Shown here: in pieces, positions 26,399-36,427 of the stretch | How the letters are laid out: every line of letters starts with the position of its first letter | Position numbering within the stretch: the first letter of the stretch is position 1 | DNA from: Haliscomenobacter sp033763495 | GTDB taxonomy: Bacteria > Bacteroidota > Bacteroidia > Chitinophagales > Saprospiraceae | Reading direction: 5' to 3' | DNA length: 64,000 nucleotides | Assembly: GCF_033763495.1 (NCBI RefSeq) | Contig: NZ_JANRKL010000204.1 | Coordinates: 24,100-88,099, forward strand | The notes under the pieces: generated by a model | The model's database searches: none | What the model was told of the DNA's origin: nothing | Seen by the model: the letters and a program-made list of their open reading frames with translations, nothing else | Made by a program: the position numbers and the translations under genes

Positions 26399-27346
26399 AT
26401 GCGTTGGTTTGTCATTGTTTCCCTTGCTTTATTCGTTTCCTTTGGATGTAGCAACCAAGGTAATTCGCCTGAAGATGGCGCTACCTTTGGTAAAATTCGT
26501 ATCCTAGCCGATGAAAGCCTGTTTCCCCTGGTTATTGCAGAGGAAGAAATGTTTGAACACAACTATAATCGAGCTCAGCTAGACATAAAGTACTTGCCAG
26601 GAATCCAGGCGATGAACGAATTCCTTAAAGATACTGCCCGCACCATAATCAGTGCACGATCACTAACCCCTGAAGAAATTGCCTATTTGAAAAAACTGGA
26701 TTCCAGGCCCATTACCAACCAAATTGCTACTGATGCGGTGGCATTTATGGTTCATCCCAATAACCCTGATACAGCGCTGACTTGTGAAAGTATTCTTAAA
26801 GTTTTGAAAGGTGATGTTACATCATGGGACCAATTGAGTCCAAATAATCGAAGTGGAAACATCAATCTGGTGTTTGACAATCAAAATTCCAGCACGGTTC
26901 AATTCGTCATGGATATGATCAAACTCAAAAAACTACCAGCAAACGCCTACGCTTTGAAAGATAATCCTTCCGTGGTGGAATATGTGGCCAAACATCCCGG
27001 CGCACTGGGAATCATTGGCTACAGTTGGATCAGCGATTATGATGATCCACTGGGTAAGAAGTTGCGGTCGGAGGCCAAATTGATGGCTGTATCCGTTTGT
27101 GAAGGAGACAATGCGGCTAAACCTTATAAGCCTTACGCAGCAAACATGATTGATAAATTGTATCCCTTTCGCCGGGATATTTTCATCATTACGCGGGAAG
27201 GTCGTTCAGGGTTAGGTACTGGTTTTGCGTCGTTTATTGCAAGCGATATCGGACAACGTATCATCCAAAAAGCAGGCATTCCACCTTATTACAAGCTGGA
27301 ATACAACATTGAATTGAGGTCGGAACCATTTAAATTAGAAAAATAA
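26399..27346 (+). CDS. PstS-like phosphate ABC transporter substrate-binding lipoprotein
   Basis: The ATG at 26399 is chosen because it gives a lipoprotein signal (MRWFVIVSLALFVSFGC, lipidated C17); an in-frame ATG at 26345 would overlap the upstream gene and bury the signal. The 315-residue product matches the periplasmic binding protein-like fold of PstS: AFMVHPNNPDTALT, LKVLKGDVTSWDQL and the phosphate-loop-like region near 'FDNQNSSTVQFV'. No pstCAB genes are nearby. Homologs sit in the same exbB-tonB cluster in many Bacteroidota, so a role linked to the TonB system, rather than classical phosphate import, is possible. Confidence 0.8.
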   Translation: MRWFVIVSLALFVSFGCSNQGNSPEDGATFGKIRILADESLFPLVIAEEEMFEHNYNRAQLDIKYLPGIQAMNEFLKDTARTIISARSLTPEEIAYLKKLDSRPITNQIATDAVAFMVHPNNPDTALTCESILKVLKGDVTSWDQLSPNNRSGNINLVFDNQNSSTVQFVMDMIKLKKLPANAYALKDNPSVVEYVAKHPGALGIIGYSWISDYDDPLGKKLRSEAKLMAVSVCEGDNAAKPYKPYAANMIDKLYPFRRDIFIITREGRSGLGTGFASFIASDIGQRIIQKAGIPPYYKLEYNIELRSEPFKLEK

Positions 27347-27381
27347 GCAAGTAATTGCAAACCATTCAAAATTCATCGGCA

Positions 27382-29022
27382 ATGAAGAAACTTGTGTTGT
27401 GGTCTGTATTCATTTTGGTTTCGCAAGGAGCATTTGCGCAAACCGTGGCGGAAATCCAAAAGATGATGTCTGATGAAAACATCTCCGGTGCCCGCAAAAT
27501 GGCCAGAGAATTGATCAAAAAGGAGCCAACCAATGGTGATGGTTATTACTATTTGGCAGAAACCTTTTACTTTGACGAGGCTCAAGACTCGGCAGCCTTT
27601 TGGTACAATAAAGGCGTGGCTTTAGCACCAGAATCTCCAGCACCCCACATTGGTGTTGGGAAAATTGCTTTGGATAAGGGCTTGGTACAAGATGCTGAAA
27701 AATCATTTGGACGCGCCTTGCGCTTTGTCAAGAAAAAGCCTGCTGAAGCCTATGCCTTGATTGGCAGCGCTTACCTGACTTGCCAAAAGCCCAATTCTGG
27801 AAAAGCTTTGGAAAACTTTACACTTGCTCGTGACAATGACACCAAAAACCCACGCTACTTTATGTTGCTTGGTGATGCATTGGTAGCTGCGGACAAGATT
27901 GGTGAAGCGCAAACCAACTATACTTTTGCCTCTGAAAAGGACAAAGAAAACCCTGAAATCCTGATGAAAATCGCTCGTACTTACCTCAAGAGCGGGATTC
28001 AGGATGTTGGTCAAAAGAACCTGGAAGACATCATCGCCAAGTTTCCGAGCTACGCTCCTGCGTACAAGGACCTTTACGAGATTTATTTTGGGAAACAGCT
28101 TTATACCAAAGGTACGCCCCTGCTTTCCAAATATGTAGAACTGGTGGGTAGTGATATTGACGCTCGTGCTCGTTTGGTAAGATTTTTGACTGCACTGGCG
28201 AAAGACTACGACCGTGGTGCCACCGAAGCCAAAACGGTACTGGAGCAAGATCCAACCCGGGTAGAAATGTACCGTTGGTTGGCTTGGACAGGGTACGAAA
28301 AAGGGGCCAAAAATACCAACAAGGACGAGGCAATGGCCATGTTCAAAGAATCATTTGAAGCTTCTAAAATGTTCTTTGAAAAGGATCCTGGTCGCAAAAA
28401 AGTCTCCAGTGATTATGAGTATTATGCCAAAGCTGCCATAAAAGTCGGAGAATTGGATATTGCAGCCCAAAATTTCTACAAAGTCATTGAGCTGGACAGC
28501 ACCAAAACCGATTTCTACGATGTAATTGGCAAAATGTATTTTGATGCCAAGAAGTTCCAGGAAGCGCTGAACGCTTACTCTACCAAAATCACCAAGGTAG
28601 CTCCCAACAACCAGGATTTCTTCTACATTGGCACCTGTCAAATGCAGTTGAAGAACTTCGCACTGGCCGATTCTGCTTACCGCAAGGTGAATGAACTGAA
28701 TCCAACCTATGCAGCAGGCTGGTACACCCGTGCGCGGATCAACGTGAACCTGGATCTTGAAAACGAGAAAAAAACCATGGCCAAGCCATACTATGAAAAA
28801 TACCTGGAATTGATGGCTCCATCTTTGGAGAATCCAGACCAGCGTACCAAGGCAACCCTGATGACTGCGCTGGGTTATTTGGGAGAATACCACGCCAAGT
28901 ATGCTGATCCAGCAGATTACCCCAAAGCGTTGGAGTATTTTGAAAAGATCGCAGTGCTTGATCCAACCAATGAAAGTGTCAAATCGACCATCAACAATAT
29001 CAAAGAAGCGATGAAGAAATAA
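27382..29022 (+). CDS. Secreted tetratricopeptide-repeat protein
   Basis: The ATG at 27382 gives a clean signal peptide (MKKLVLWSVFILVSQGAFAQT); a TTG start nine codons upstream is less likely. The 546-residue product is built of about 10-12 TPR units, for example GDGYYYLAETFYFDEAQDSA, EAYALIGSAYL, NPRYFMLLGDALVAADKIGEA, DFYDVIGKMYFDAKKFQEAL and AAGWYTRARINVNL. TPR proteins scaffold protein complexes; partners here are unknown. It is the last gene of the exbB-tonB run, 35 bases after the PstS-like gene, and ends at a strong bidirectional terminator. Confidence 0.85.
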   Translation: MKKLVLWSVFILVSQGAFAQTVAEIQKMMSDENISGARKMARELIKKEPTNGDGYYYLAETFYFDEAQDSAAFWYNKGVALAPESPAPHIGVGKIALDKGLVQDAEKSFGRALRFVKKKPAEAYALIGSAYLTCQKPNSGKALENFTLARDNDTKNPRYFMLLGDALVAADKIGEAQTNYTFASEKDKENPEILMKIARTYLKSGIQDVGQKNLEDIIAKFPSYAPAYKDLYEIYFGKQLYTKGTPLLSKYVELVGSDIDARARLVRFLTALAKDYDRGATEAKTVLEQDPTRVEMYRWLAWTGYEKGAKNTNKDEAMAMFKESFEASKMFFEKDPGRKKVSSDYEYYAKAAIKVGELDIAAQNFYKVIELDSTKTDFYDVIGKMYFDAKKFQEALNAYSTKITKVAPNNQDFFYIGTCQMQLKNFALADSAYRKVNELNPTYAAGWYTRARINVNLDLENEKKTMAKPYYEKYLELMAPSLENPDQRTKATLMTALGYLGEYHAKYADPADYPKALEYFEKIAVLDPTNESVKSTINNIKEAMKK

Positions 29023-29047
29023 GGGTTCTTCAAAGCGAAAAAAAGAG

Positions 29048-29086
29048 AAGGGTTCTGGAAATGCATTTCCAGAACCCTTTCTTTTT
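29048..29086. terminator. Bidirectional terminator between the TPR gene and transketolase
   Basis: Bases 29048-29079 form a perfect 32-base palindrome (AAGGGTTCTGGAAAT arm, mirror arm ATTTCCAGAACCCTT), followed on the plus strand by TCTTTTTG and preceded by an A-rich stretch that gives U residues on the minus strand. It serves both converging genes. Confidence 0.88.
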
Positions 29087-29103
29087 GCTGTTTGCGTTTG
29101 TTT

Positions 29104-31134
29104 TTATCCCAGTAAGGAAACTACCTGAGCAACAACGTTATCTGCGGTAAAGCCAAATTTTTCATCCAACACCTTGTACGGTGCAGAATATCCAAAATGG
29201 CTCAAGCCCCAAACCTTACCCCGGGTACCCACCAGCCCACGCAGGGTAACTGGCAAACCAGCAGTAAGCCCAAAAGTGGGTACATTTGAAGGCAATACCG
29301 TTTCTTGATAGTCTACTGTTTGAGTGCGGAACAGTCCTTCAGAAGGTGCAGAAACAATGCGTACTTTCAAACCTTTTTCTTCACTCAATATCTTGGCTCC
29401 AGCAACCAGGGTGGCTACTTCAGAACCATTGGCTACCAAAATCACATCCGGTGTACCCGCACAATTTTGCACGATATAAGCACCGCGTTCAGCCTGGCTA
29501 GCCTCGGCAAAACGGCTGGATGCCGCGGGCAGGTCATTGATGTTCTGGCGGGACAAGATCAAACCAGAGGGCGAATCCTGATTTTCCAGGGCCAATTTCC
29601 AGCAGATGGTGGTTTCATGGCTATCGGCAGGCCGCAAGGCCAACACGCCATTTTTGCCCGAGTGGTTTTTCAATTGCTCCAACAAACGCAATTGTGCTTC
29701 CTGCTCGATTGGCTGGTGCGTAGGCCCGTCCTCCCCTACCCGGAAAGCATCGTGGGTCCATACAAAAATCACCTGCTTTTCCATCAGGGCGGCTACCCGA
29801 ATCGCAGGCTTCATGTAGTCCGAAAAAGCAAAAAAAGTTGCACATACCGGAATCACTCCACCGTGCAAAGACATACCGATCGACAAGGCAGCCATGGTCA
29901 ACTCGGCGACCCCGGCCTGCAGGAATGAACCCGAAAAATCACCTTTGGTAAACGCGGTGGTTTTTTTCAGGAAGCTATCTGTTTTGTCAGAGTTGCTCAA
30001 GTCTGCTGAGGCCACAATGAGGTTTTCTACCTTTCCGGCCAGGTAAGCCAATACATTACCGGATGCGTTACGGGTAGCGTCATTTTCTTTTTGGGCAATT
30101 TCACCCCAGTTGATTTCTGGTAATTTTCCACTCAACCAGGTAGAAAGTTTAGCCGCTTGGGCAGGATTAGCTTGCTCCCAGCTTGCAAATTTTGCCTTAC
30201 GCTCCGCTGCCGCTTTGCGCTTTTGGTCCAAAATGCCCGCATAGTATTCGGCTACATCAGGGAAAATCTGGAAAGGATTGTTGGGGTCACCACCCAACCC
30301 TTCAATGGTTTTGGTAAAAGAGGCTTTGGATTGCCCCAGGGGTTTACCGTGCAATTCCACTTCACCTTCAAATGCCGAACCATCTTCTTTTTTCACCCCT
30401 TTACCCATAATGGTTTTGCCGATGATCAGCGAAGGGCGATCGGTTTCGGCAATGGCAGCCTTGATCGCAGCGCGCAAAGCGTCGTGATCGTTGCCAACCA
30501 CGGTTTGTACATGCCAATGCCAGGATTCGTATTTTTTGGCGGTATCTTCATTGGTTACTGCATCCACTTCCGTGGAGAGTTGAATGTCATTGGCGTCGTA
30601 AAACATCACAATATTGCCCAAACCAAGAAAACCAGCAATGCGGCCAGCGCCTTGCGAAATTTCCTCCTGGACTCCGCCGTCCGAAATGTAGATGTAAGTT
30701 TTATGTGCTACTTCTTCTCCAAAACGTTGAGCCAGGAAACGCTCAGCAATGGCCGCGCCAATACCAAAGGCATGTCCCAAACCCAATGGTCCGGAGGTAT
30801 TTTCAATCCCCCGTTCAACGTCTACTTCCGGGTGTCCGGGAGTTGGACTTCCCCACTGGCGAAAATTGCTGATTTCCTCCAGGGTAAAGTTGCCCAACAA
30901 GGCTTGTTGCCCGTATAACATGGCTGACATGTGCCCGGCATCTAGAAAAAACCGGTCGCGCAGGGGCCAGTGCATGTCACTTGGATCGTATTCCAAAAAC
31001 TCGGAATAAAGAATATGGGTAAAATCAGCACCACCCATGGGGCCACCAGGGTGACCAGACTGTGCTTTTTCCACCATCGCAGCCGACAGGATACGAATGT
31101 TGTCGGCAGCCCGCAGAGAAAGGTTATTTGCCAT
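29104..31134 (-). CDS. tkt: Transketolase
   Basis: Transketolase transfers two-carbon units in the pentose phosphate pathway, using thiamine diphosphate and Mg2+. The ATG at 31134 (MANNLSLRAADNIR) gives 676 residues, the normal length; a longer open frame upstream starts in non-conserved sequence. Visible are the N-terminal SGHPGGPMGGAD motif, the cofactor region SDGGVQEEISQGAGR followed by YDANDIQLS, and the central pyrimidine-binding part with THDAFRVGEDGPTHQPIEQ. The C-terminal domain (SAPSEGLFRTQ, GLSHFGYSAP) is complete. The gene stands alone, converging with the TPR gene. Confidence 0.95.
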   Translation of the reverse strand: MANNLSLRAADNIRILSAAMVEKAQSGHPGGPMGGADFTHILYSEFLEYDPSDMHWPLRDRFFLDAGHMSAMLYGQQALLGNFTLEEISNFRQWGSPTPGHPEVDVERGIENTSGPLGLGHAFGIGAAIAERFLAQRFGEEVAHKTYIYISDGGVQEEISQGAGRIAGFLGLGNIVMFYDANDIQLSTEVDAVTNEDTAKKYESWHWHVQTVVGNDHDALRAAIKAAIAETDRPSLIIGKTIMGKGVKKEDGSAFEGEVELHGKPLGQSKASFTKTIEGLGGDPNNPFQIFPDVAEYYAGILDQKRKAAAERKAKFASWEQANPAQAAKLSTWLSGKLPEINWGEIAQKENDATRNASGNVLAYLAGKVENLIVASADLSNSDKTDSFLKKTTAFTKGDFSGSFLQAGVAELTMAALSIGMSLHGGVIPVCATFFAFSDYMKPAIRVAALMEKQVIFVWTHDAFRVGEDGPTHQPIEQEAQLRLLEQLKNHSGKNGVLALRPADSHETTICWKLALENQDSPSGLILSRQNINDLPAASSRFAEASQAERGAYIVQNCAGTPDVILVANGSEVATLVAGAKILSEEKGLKVRIVSAPSEGLFRTQTVDYQETVLPSNVPTFGLTAGLPVTLRGLVGTRGKVWGLSHFGYSAPYKVLDEKFGFTADNVVAQVVSLLG

Positions 31135-31284
31135 AACTTTAATTGATAGCAGTTTGTGTGTTAATTGTTTGTTTATTAAAAAGAATCGGCCAAAGATAAG
31201 CAACGTGTTTGGAAAAAACAGGAAAAGGAAAGCGATTTTGCGCCCTGGCCAAGAACACAGAAAAATTAAGTTCCCAAATTTTTG

Positions 31285-32814
31285 TTATTTAAGTTGGTTC
31301 TTGAAGAGCAAAACCCCAATCCCATGCTGTTTCCAATCCTGGCGCAGAGGTTTTGGCACTGTATTATTGATGCTGCATGCCCCCAGAATGATATCGCAGT
31401 CGCCATCCTGATCCACATCGCCTTTATCCATCAGCAACCAATTGGCTTTGTCTCCCAGGGGAAAGGCCTGCGCTTTGAATTTCAGATTTCCCTGGTTCCT
31501 AAATACGACAAAACCGCCCAGTGGTTTTTGTGCATAATCGGGGAAATAGGAAGTACAAGCCAAATCAAGGTTGCCATCCTGGTCAAAATCTTCTGCCAGT
31601 ACTTTTCCTGCCCCATGCATTGGCAAAAATTTCTTTTCCACAAAATATTGGTCGCCCTGATTCAGTAAAATGCGAATTCCATGGTAGCCTTTCAAAGCAT
31701 AGCTGTAATCATAATTGTCCCCAGCCGAGTGGATGAGGTCAAGTTTTCCATCCTGATTCATGTCGGCAATCTCCAAGTAGCTGGATCCGTAGATGGGTAA
31801 AAAACGAGCTAGCAATCGAGGATCAAATACTCCTTTCCCAAGGTTTTTGAACCAAATTATCTTTTCGTCACCCTGACTGAGGAGTGCGACGATGTCTTGT
31901 TTGCCATCCTGGTCCAGATCAACTACATGAGCCACCCGGGCACCCGGGCCATTAAAAAGCTGGTATATTTTACTTTTTCCATCCGGGCTTGTTTCATGCC
32001 AACTCAAAGCACCAGTGTAATGCCCAAATTCACTAATGGCAAAAGCTTCACCCTTGTCCTCCTTTTTGTCAAAAGAGGCAAACTGCACGGGGCGATTCAG
32101 TGAATTCACCAAAGTGCGCAGGACTTTCCAACGCCCTGCTTTTTTTCCAATTTCGATTAGAGCACCCGAGTAGGCATCATTGGGGTCCATTTTTCCCATC
32201 AACAACAATTGAAGTTGGCCATTTTGAGTGATGTCGATATCACTGGCTGAGGATGGAGTGAACAAAGAATCCTGAAGTTCCTGTTTGGGCCCATTGAACA
32301 AATACAGCTTCCCTTCCCGCTGCCCTGCAACGAGGATGTTCTGCGCCGGAAAATATTTCACCAAGGAAAAATTGGGGTTTTCCCCTGGGGATTGCCACAA
32401 AATTTGTGGTTTGAATTGTTGGCTGTCTAGCATTATGGGTGAAGCGCCCTGAGAAGGTTCTATTTTTTCAGGAGCATTTTTGAGGTAATAGGCTACAATT
32501 TTGCTCCAATCTTTTTTGCTGATCATTGGTTTCAGGGGCAAACCACCTTTTTCCAGAATGGTCTGGTATTCCTCCATATTTAACTCCTTAAAGTCCGGAT
32601 CGGCGACCCCCATCCGGATGGCCATTTGGGGTAAAACCCCCATTTCCCAACCCTTTTTGTCCACCAGGTCGGGCTTCGGAAACAAATGGCATGCCCCACA
32701 GTACAATTCTGCAAGTTTTTGTTCCTGGTCTTTTTGATCACAAGCGGTATTGGTCCAAACCAAAACAAGAAAACCAACAAATACTACAATTGAAAAGGTA
32801 TTAAGCTTAGTCAA
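31285..32814 (-). CDS. Heme-motif lipoprotein with FG-GAP/VCBS repeats
   Basis: The 509-residue product has a lipoprotein signal (lipidated C25 in TNTACDQ), then a c-type heme-binding motif C39-G-A-C42-H43 in a short cytochrome-like segment whose later methionines (VLPQMAIRMG) could supply the second ligand. From about residue 140 it consists of FG-GAP/VCBS-type calcium-binding blades, e.g. DLDQDGKQDIVAL, DMNQDGKLDLIHS, DFDQDGNLDLACT and DVDQDGDCDIILG, likely forming a beta-propeller. It is placed 22 bases after the UnbV gene in the same direction, so they form an operon. The combination suggests an extracytoplasmic redox or binding protein; the substrate is unknown. Confidence 0.82.
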   Translation of the reverse strand: MTKLNTFSIVVFVGFLVLVWTNTACDQKDQEQKLAELYCGACHLFPKPDLVDKKGWEMGVLPQMAIRMGVADPDFKELNMEEYQTILEKGGLPLKPMISKKDWSKIVAYYLKNAPEKIEPSQGASPIMLDSQQFKPQILWQSPGENPNFSLVKYFPAQNILVAGQREGKLYLFNGPKQELQDSLFTPSSASDIDITQNGQLQLLLMGKMDPNDAYSGALIEIGKKAGRWKVLRTLVNSLNRPVQFASFDKKEDKGEAFAISEFGHYTGALSWHETSPDGKSKIYQLFNGPGARVAHVVDLDQDGKQDIVALLSQGDEKIIWFKNLGKGVFDPRLLARFLPIYGSSYLEIADMNQDGKLDLIHSAGDNYDYSYALKGYHGIRILLNQGDQYFVEKKFLPMHGAGKVLAEDFDQDGNLDLACTSYFPDYAQKPLGGFVVFRNQGNLKFKAQAFPLGDKANWLLMDKGDVDQDGDCDIILGACSINNTVPKPLRQDWKQHGIGVLLFKNQLK

Positions 32815-32836
32815 CGTTTTAGATTTAACTTTTGAA

Positions 32837-35800
32837 TTAAAATTTAATTACGCGTTTTTTACCACTAAAATCATACAAGGTTACCTCCTGAGTAGTTTTA
32901 GGAAGTACCATTTTTCGAGCGGATTGAGATAAAAATCCAGCTCCCTGATACAGTTCATAAAACAAGGTTTTTCCATCACCGAGTTTTACTTCAGCCCGCG
33001 CATCGTTTTGGGTGTAGGCCAACAATTTTGGACTTGAGTTATGGGGAGAAAACACTTGTAATGGCCCTCGGTTTTGGCTGGCTACAAAATACAACTCGCC
33101 CTTGGCACTACTCAATTGCACCAAACTTTTGGCATCGCCAGGCACATAAAATCCAGACTGTTGCAAGGAGCAATTTTTAAATCCACCTTTGCCATCTCCC
33201 AATAACAACAAGCCATTTAAGGCGTCACAATGCCCGGTAGTTACTTCCATGCCATAATCGTTGCCCACACAAAGGGCGTCGACCTGCCCATCAGCATTCC
33301 AGTCTCCGGCAAGCATGCCATAAATTGGGGCCAACTGAGCTGTAGTCGGCAGGGCCTCTATTGCAAATTTTCCTTTGCCTAGGTTGCGGATAAAGCTGCT
33401 TTGCAAATAGGTAGCAGTTAGGTGGAGCGGTTTAATGGTTGGAAAATTGCTCAAATATTGACTCATGTTGATTTGGGCAAACTCGGCGTGCATCAAGTAA
33501 CTCCGCTTGCTCAGGATCAATTGTTTGTCCATGTCCAGGCGGTTGTGATAAGGGAATTCCTCTGGTTTACCTTTTTGATTGGGGAAAAACACCGAAGGAA
33601 TCACATCATAGCCCTCGTTGCCGTCGAAATCTGCGGCGTATACGCCCAGGGGCTGTTGGGGAGAGGCTTTGAATAGGGTGTTCAACCCCAGGTTGCCCGC
33701 CAGGTAGTCAATATCCCCATCGGCATCAAAATCCGCTCCGACCAGGCTATTCCACCATCCTGGGTAGTTTTCCAGTCCACTCCCTTTTGTTGCATTGCTC
33801 AACTTCCCCTGATTGTTTTTAAACAGGGTAAGCGGCATCCATTCTCCGGCGAGCATCAAATCCACCCAGCCGTCCTGGTCGTAATCCGTCCACAAGGCAT
33901 CGCACACCATGCCCAAATCATTCAATTGGGGGGCAACTTGATCATTTGCCAGCACGAATTTGGGCTTTCCTGCTTGGCTTTCATTGCGCAATAAATAACT
34001 GCTCTGAGGTTTGGGGTATTCCTTGTGTTTGGCGCGGCCACCAATAAAAAGGTCTAAATCACCATCCCGATCATAATCAGCTGCCCGGACGCAGGATCCA
34101 CTTTTGAGGAAGGAAGGCAGGGCCCCCACTGCCGGACTGAATTTCCCATCATTATTAAGGTATAAAACATCCTGATAGGAAGGTTCCTCAGCAGGGTATT
34201 CCACCCCACCTCTGACCGAGTACAAATCCTGGTCGCCGTCCTCATCCACGTCAAAAAACAAAACGCCCAGGTCTTCGCCACGTTTGTCCCGGCCATCGGG
34301 CCCTTCCAACAAATCTTGTTCCGAAAAAGTACCATCTGGTTTCTGGATAAAGAAACGCCCTTTGCGGAAGTGCCCAGCTGATACAAAGAAGTCATCAAGT
34401 TGATCCCCATTGACATCAGTAACCGCAAGGCCAGGGCCATATTGGGATAGTTTGTGGGGCAAAAGAGGTTGCAGGTTAAAATCGATGAAATCTGTTTCGG
34501 TATGTACGTAATTCACTCCCGCTTTGGCAGTTACATTGTTGAACCAGGGTTGAATTGGTGGCGGTAGAGGTGGTGCTTGATTGAGTTTGGCATCCCGGTA
34601 GCTGATGTCCAGCACTTGATTGGCCTTGACTTGATTCAGTACTTGTTGTTTTTGATTGGGCCAGGTGATGATCACTTTATCCACCACTTCATTTTTGCCC
34701 AAACCAAAATGCGCCAGGGCCTGCATCGAAGAAAGGTAGCCCCGATAGATGCTGTGCTCCCAAACTTGTTTTTGCTTGTCGCCGTATTGGATTTCCACCC
34801 AGGCCCCCAAGCCCATGGGGTTCAGGGAATCGCCATGTAATTTTATGGATAACCACCCATTGGTGCGATCCCCGCGGTCATCGTCCGGTGCCCCCACGAT
34901 GGCATTATTCCGAAAAATCGACGCCGGATCATTGATGTTGTTCACGACATAATCCAAATCGCCATCATTGTCCAAATCCCCATAAGCCGCACCATTGGAA
35001 AAGGAGTTTTCGGTAATCCCCCATTTTTCACCCATGTTTTCAAAAGTCAGATCACCACGGTTGCGAAACGCATAGTTTTTGAGTTTGACCGAAGGAATGT
35101 TGTCGTTCAAAAAACCGGGCGAAGCATAAGTGTTGGCGTTGGAGTTGTAATCTGCAAAGTCTAGGTCGGTTACATCTTTAGGGAAACCATTGGTAATGAT
35201 CAGATCGCGATAACCATCCTGATCAAAATCTGCCGAAAGGGGCGTCCAACTCCAATCGGTTGAACTCACCCCAGCAAACATGGAAATTTCGCTGAACACG
35301 GGGGTGTTGGTTCCTGGAGCATTTCCCTGGTTAAGTTGAAGGGTGTTGCGCACATATTGGTGCACATATTTGAATTCTTCGAAATTCTGAAAGGTGTTGT
35401 AGTTGTTGGCGGGCAGCATGGTTTTGCGCCGGTAGTTGTCCTCGGGCATCATATCAACAGCAAGGATGTCCACCAGACCGTCGTTGTTCAGATCAACCAC
35501 TTCGTTGCCCATTGCAGAGTAAGAAGTGTGTTTGAGGTATTCTCCCAATCGGTCGGTGAAGGTACCATCCTGATTGTTGATGTAGAGGTGATCGTTGGTA
35601 AGGTAATCATTGCTCACATAGATGTCTTTCCAGCCGTCGCGGTTCAGGTCGGTGATATTGATGGCCAGGCCAAAACCTTCACCTTTGATGCCTGCGGCCA
35701 AGGAAACATCGGTAAACACGGCATGTTTACGCACAGGATCCCAGTCGTTGCGGTACAGTTTATCGTGGTTAAAAGAGATCGAGTCAGGATTGCGGGTGTG

Positions 35801-36427
35801 GAATGAATTGGCTGAGAGGTTGTTGTTGTTCCTGCCTTTGCGCTGGTGGTTCACGGCAAGGTATAGGTCCTGGTCACCATCGTTGTCGTAATCCAAAAAG
35901 GCGCAAGCCGTAGTATGTGCGGTATCGGCAATGCCGTATTCCGGAGCCATTTCTTTAAAGGTGGGAATACCGTTTTTGTCGTTGCCCTGATTGACGTAAA
36001 ACAAATTGGCCCGACGAGGCCCGGGCGAGTAAGTCATACAGGCCACGTAGATATCCATGCGGCCATCGTAGTTGAGGTCGGTAATGGCCACCCCGGATTT
36101 CCAACGCTCCTTCCCTCCTACGCCGGCTGTGGCCGTGATGTCTTCAAACTTCCAATCGCCTTTATTAAGGTATAACTTGTTTTCAACCTGATTGCCGGAA
36201 AAGAACAAATCCTGCAAGCCATCCTGGTTAAAATCCGCGATACCTACTCCCCCACCATTGTAGATGTACTCATAGGTCATGATGTTGAAGGAATCGTTGT
36301 CGGAGATGGTGTTGGTGAAGCTTACTCCCGTTTTTTGAGGGGACAGTTGCTCAAATTGATTTGAATTGCTGTTTTTGCAACCCAAAATGAAAAGAGATAG
36401 AATAAGAAGTATGTATAAAAATCTCAT
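32837..36427 (-). CDS. Large FG-GAP/VCBS lipoprotein with ASPIC/UnbV domain
   Basis: The 1196-residue product starts with a lipoprotein signal (MRFLYILLILSLFILGC). Two blocks of FG-GAP/VCBS blades (about residues 30-500 and 650-1100) with Ca-binding loops such as DFNQDGLQDLFFS, DLNYDGRMDIYVA, DLNRDGWKDIYVS and DVDEDGDQDLYSV flank an ASPIC/UnbV domain at about 522-620 (WLSIKLHGDS, GYLSSMQALAHFGLG, VIITWPNQKQQ). Proteins of this CRTAC1/UnbV type are very frequent in Bacteroidota next to SusC/SusD pairs, as here. They are thought to bind surface glycans or proteins; this is inferred, not shown. It is divergent from susC across a 495-base spacer. Confidence 0.88.
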   Translation of the reverse strand: MRFLYILLILSLFILGCKNSNSNQFEQLSPQKTGVSFTNTISDNDSFNIMTYEYIYNGGGVGIADFNQDGLQDLFFSGNQVENKLYLNKGDWKFEDITATAGVGGKERWKSGVAITDLNYDGRMDIYVACMTYSPGPRRANLFYVNQGNDKNGIPTFKEMAPEYGIADTAHTTACAFLDYDNDGDQDLYLAVNHQRKGRNNNNLSANSFHTRNPDSISFNHDKLYRNDWDPVRKHAVFTDVSLAAGIKGEGFGLAINITDLNRDGWKDIYVSNDYLTNDHLYINNQDGTFTDRLGEYLKHTSYSAMGNEVVDLNNDGLVDILAVDMMPEDNYRRKTMLPANNYNTFQNFEEFKYVHQYVRNTLQLNQGNAPGTNTPVFSEISMFAGVSSTDWSWTPLSADFDQDGYRDLIITNGFPKDVTDLDFADYNSNANTYASPGFLNDNIPSVKLKNYAFRNRGDLTFENMGEKWGITENSFSNGAAYGDLDNDGDLDYVVNNINDPASIFRNNAIVGAPDDDRGDRTNGWLSIKLHGDSLNPMGLGAWVEIQYGDKQKQVWEHSIYRGYLSSMQALAHFGLGKNEVVDKVIITWPNQKQQVLNQVKANQVLDISYRDAKLNQAPPLPPPIQPWFNNVTAKAGVNYVHTETDFIDFNLQPLLPHKLSQYGPGLAVTDVNGDQLDDFFVSAGHFRKGRFFIQKPDGTFSEQDLLEGPDGRDKRGEDLGVLFFDVDEDGDQDLYSVRGGVEYPAEEPSYQDVLYLNNDGKFSPAVGALPSFLKSGSCVRAADYDRDGDLDLFIGGRAKHKEYPKPQSSYLLRNESQAGKPKFVLANDQVAPQLNDLGMVCDALWTDYDQDGWVDLMLAGEWMPLTLFKNNQGKLSNATKGSGLENYPGWWNSLVGADFDADGDIDYLAGNLGLNTLFKASPQQPLGVYAADFDGNEGYDVIPSVFFPNQKGKPEEFPYHNRLDMDKQLILSKRSYLMHAEFAQINMSQYLSNFPTIKPLHLTATYLQSSFIRNLGKGKFAIEALPTTAQLAPIYGMLAGDWNADGQVDALCVGNDYGMEVTTGHCDALNGLLLLGDGKGGFKNCSLQQSGFYVPGDAKSLVQLSSAKGELYFVASQNRGPLQVFSPHNSSPKLLAYTQNDARAEVKLGDGKTLFYELYQGAGFLSQSARKMVLPKTTQEVTLYDFSGKKRVIKF

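Noticed and set aside
30157..30918. 253-codon plus-strand frame opposite transketolase
   Set aside because: Antisense of a conserved enzyme gene; no independent support.
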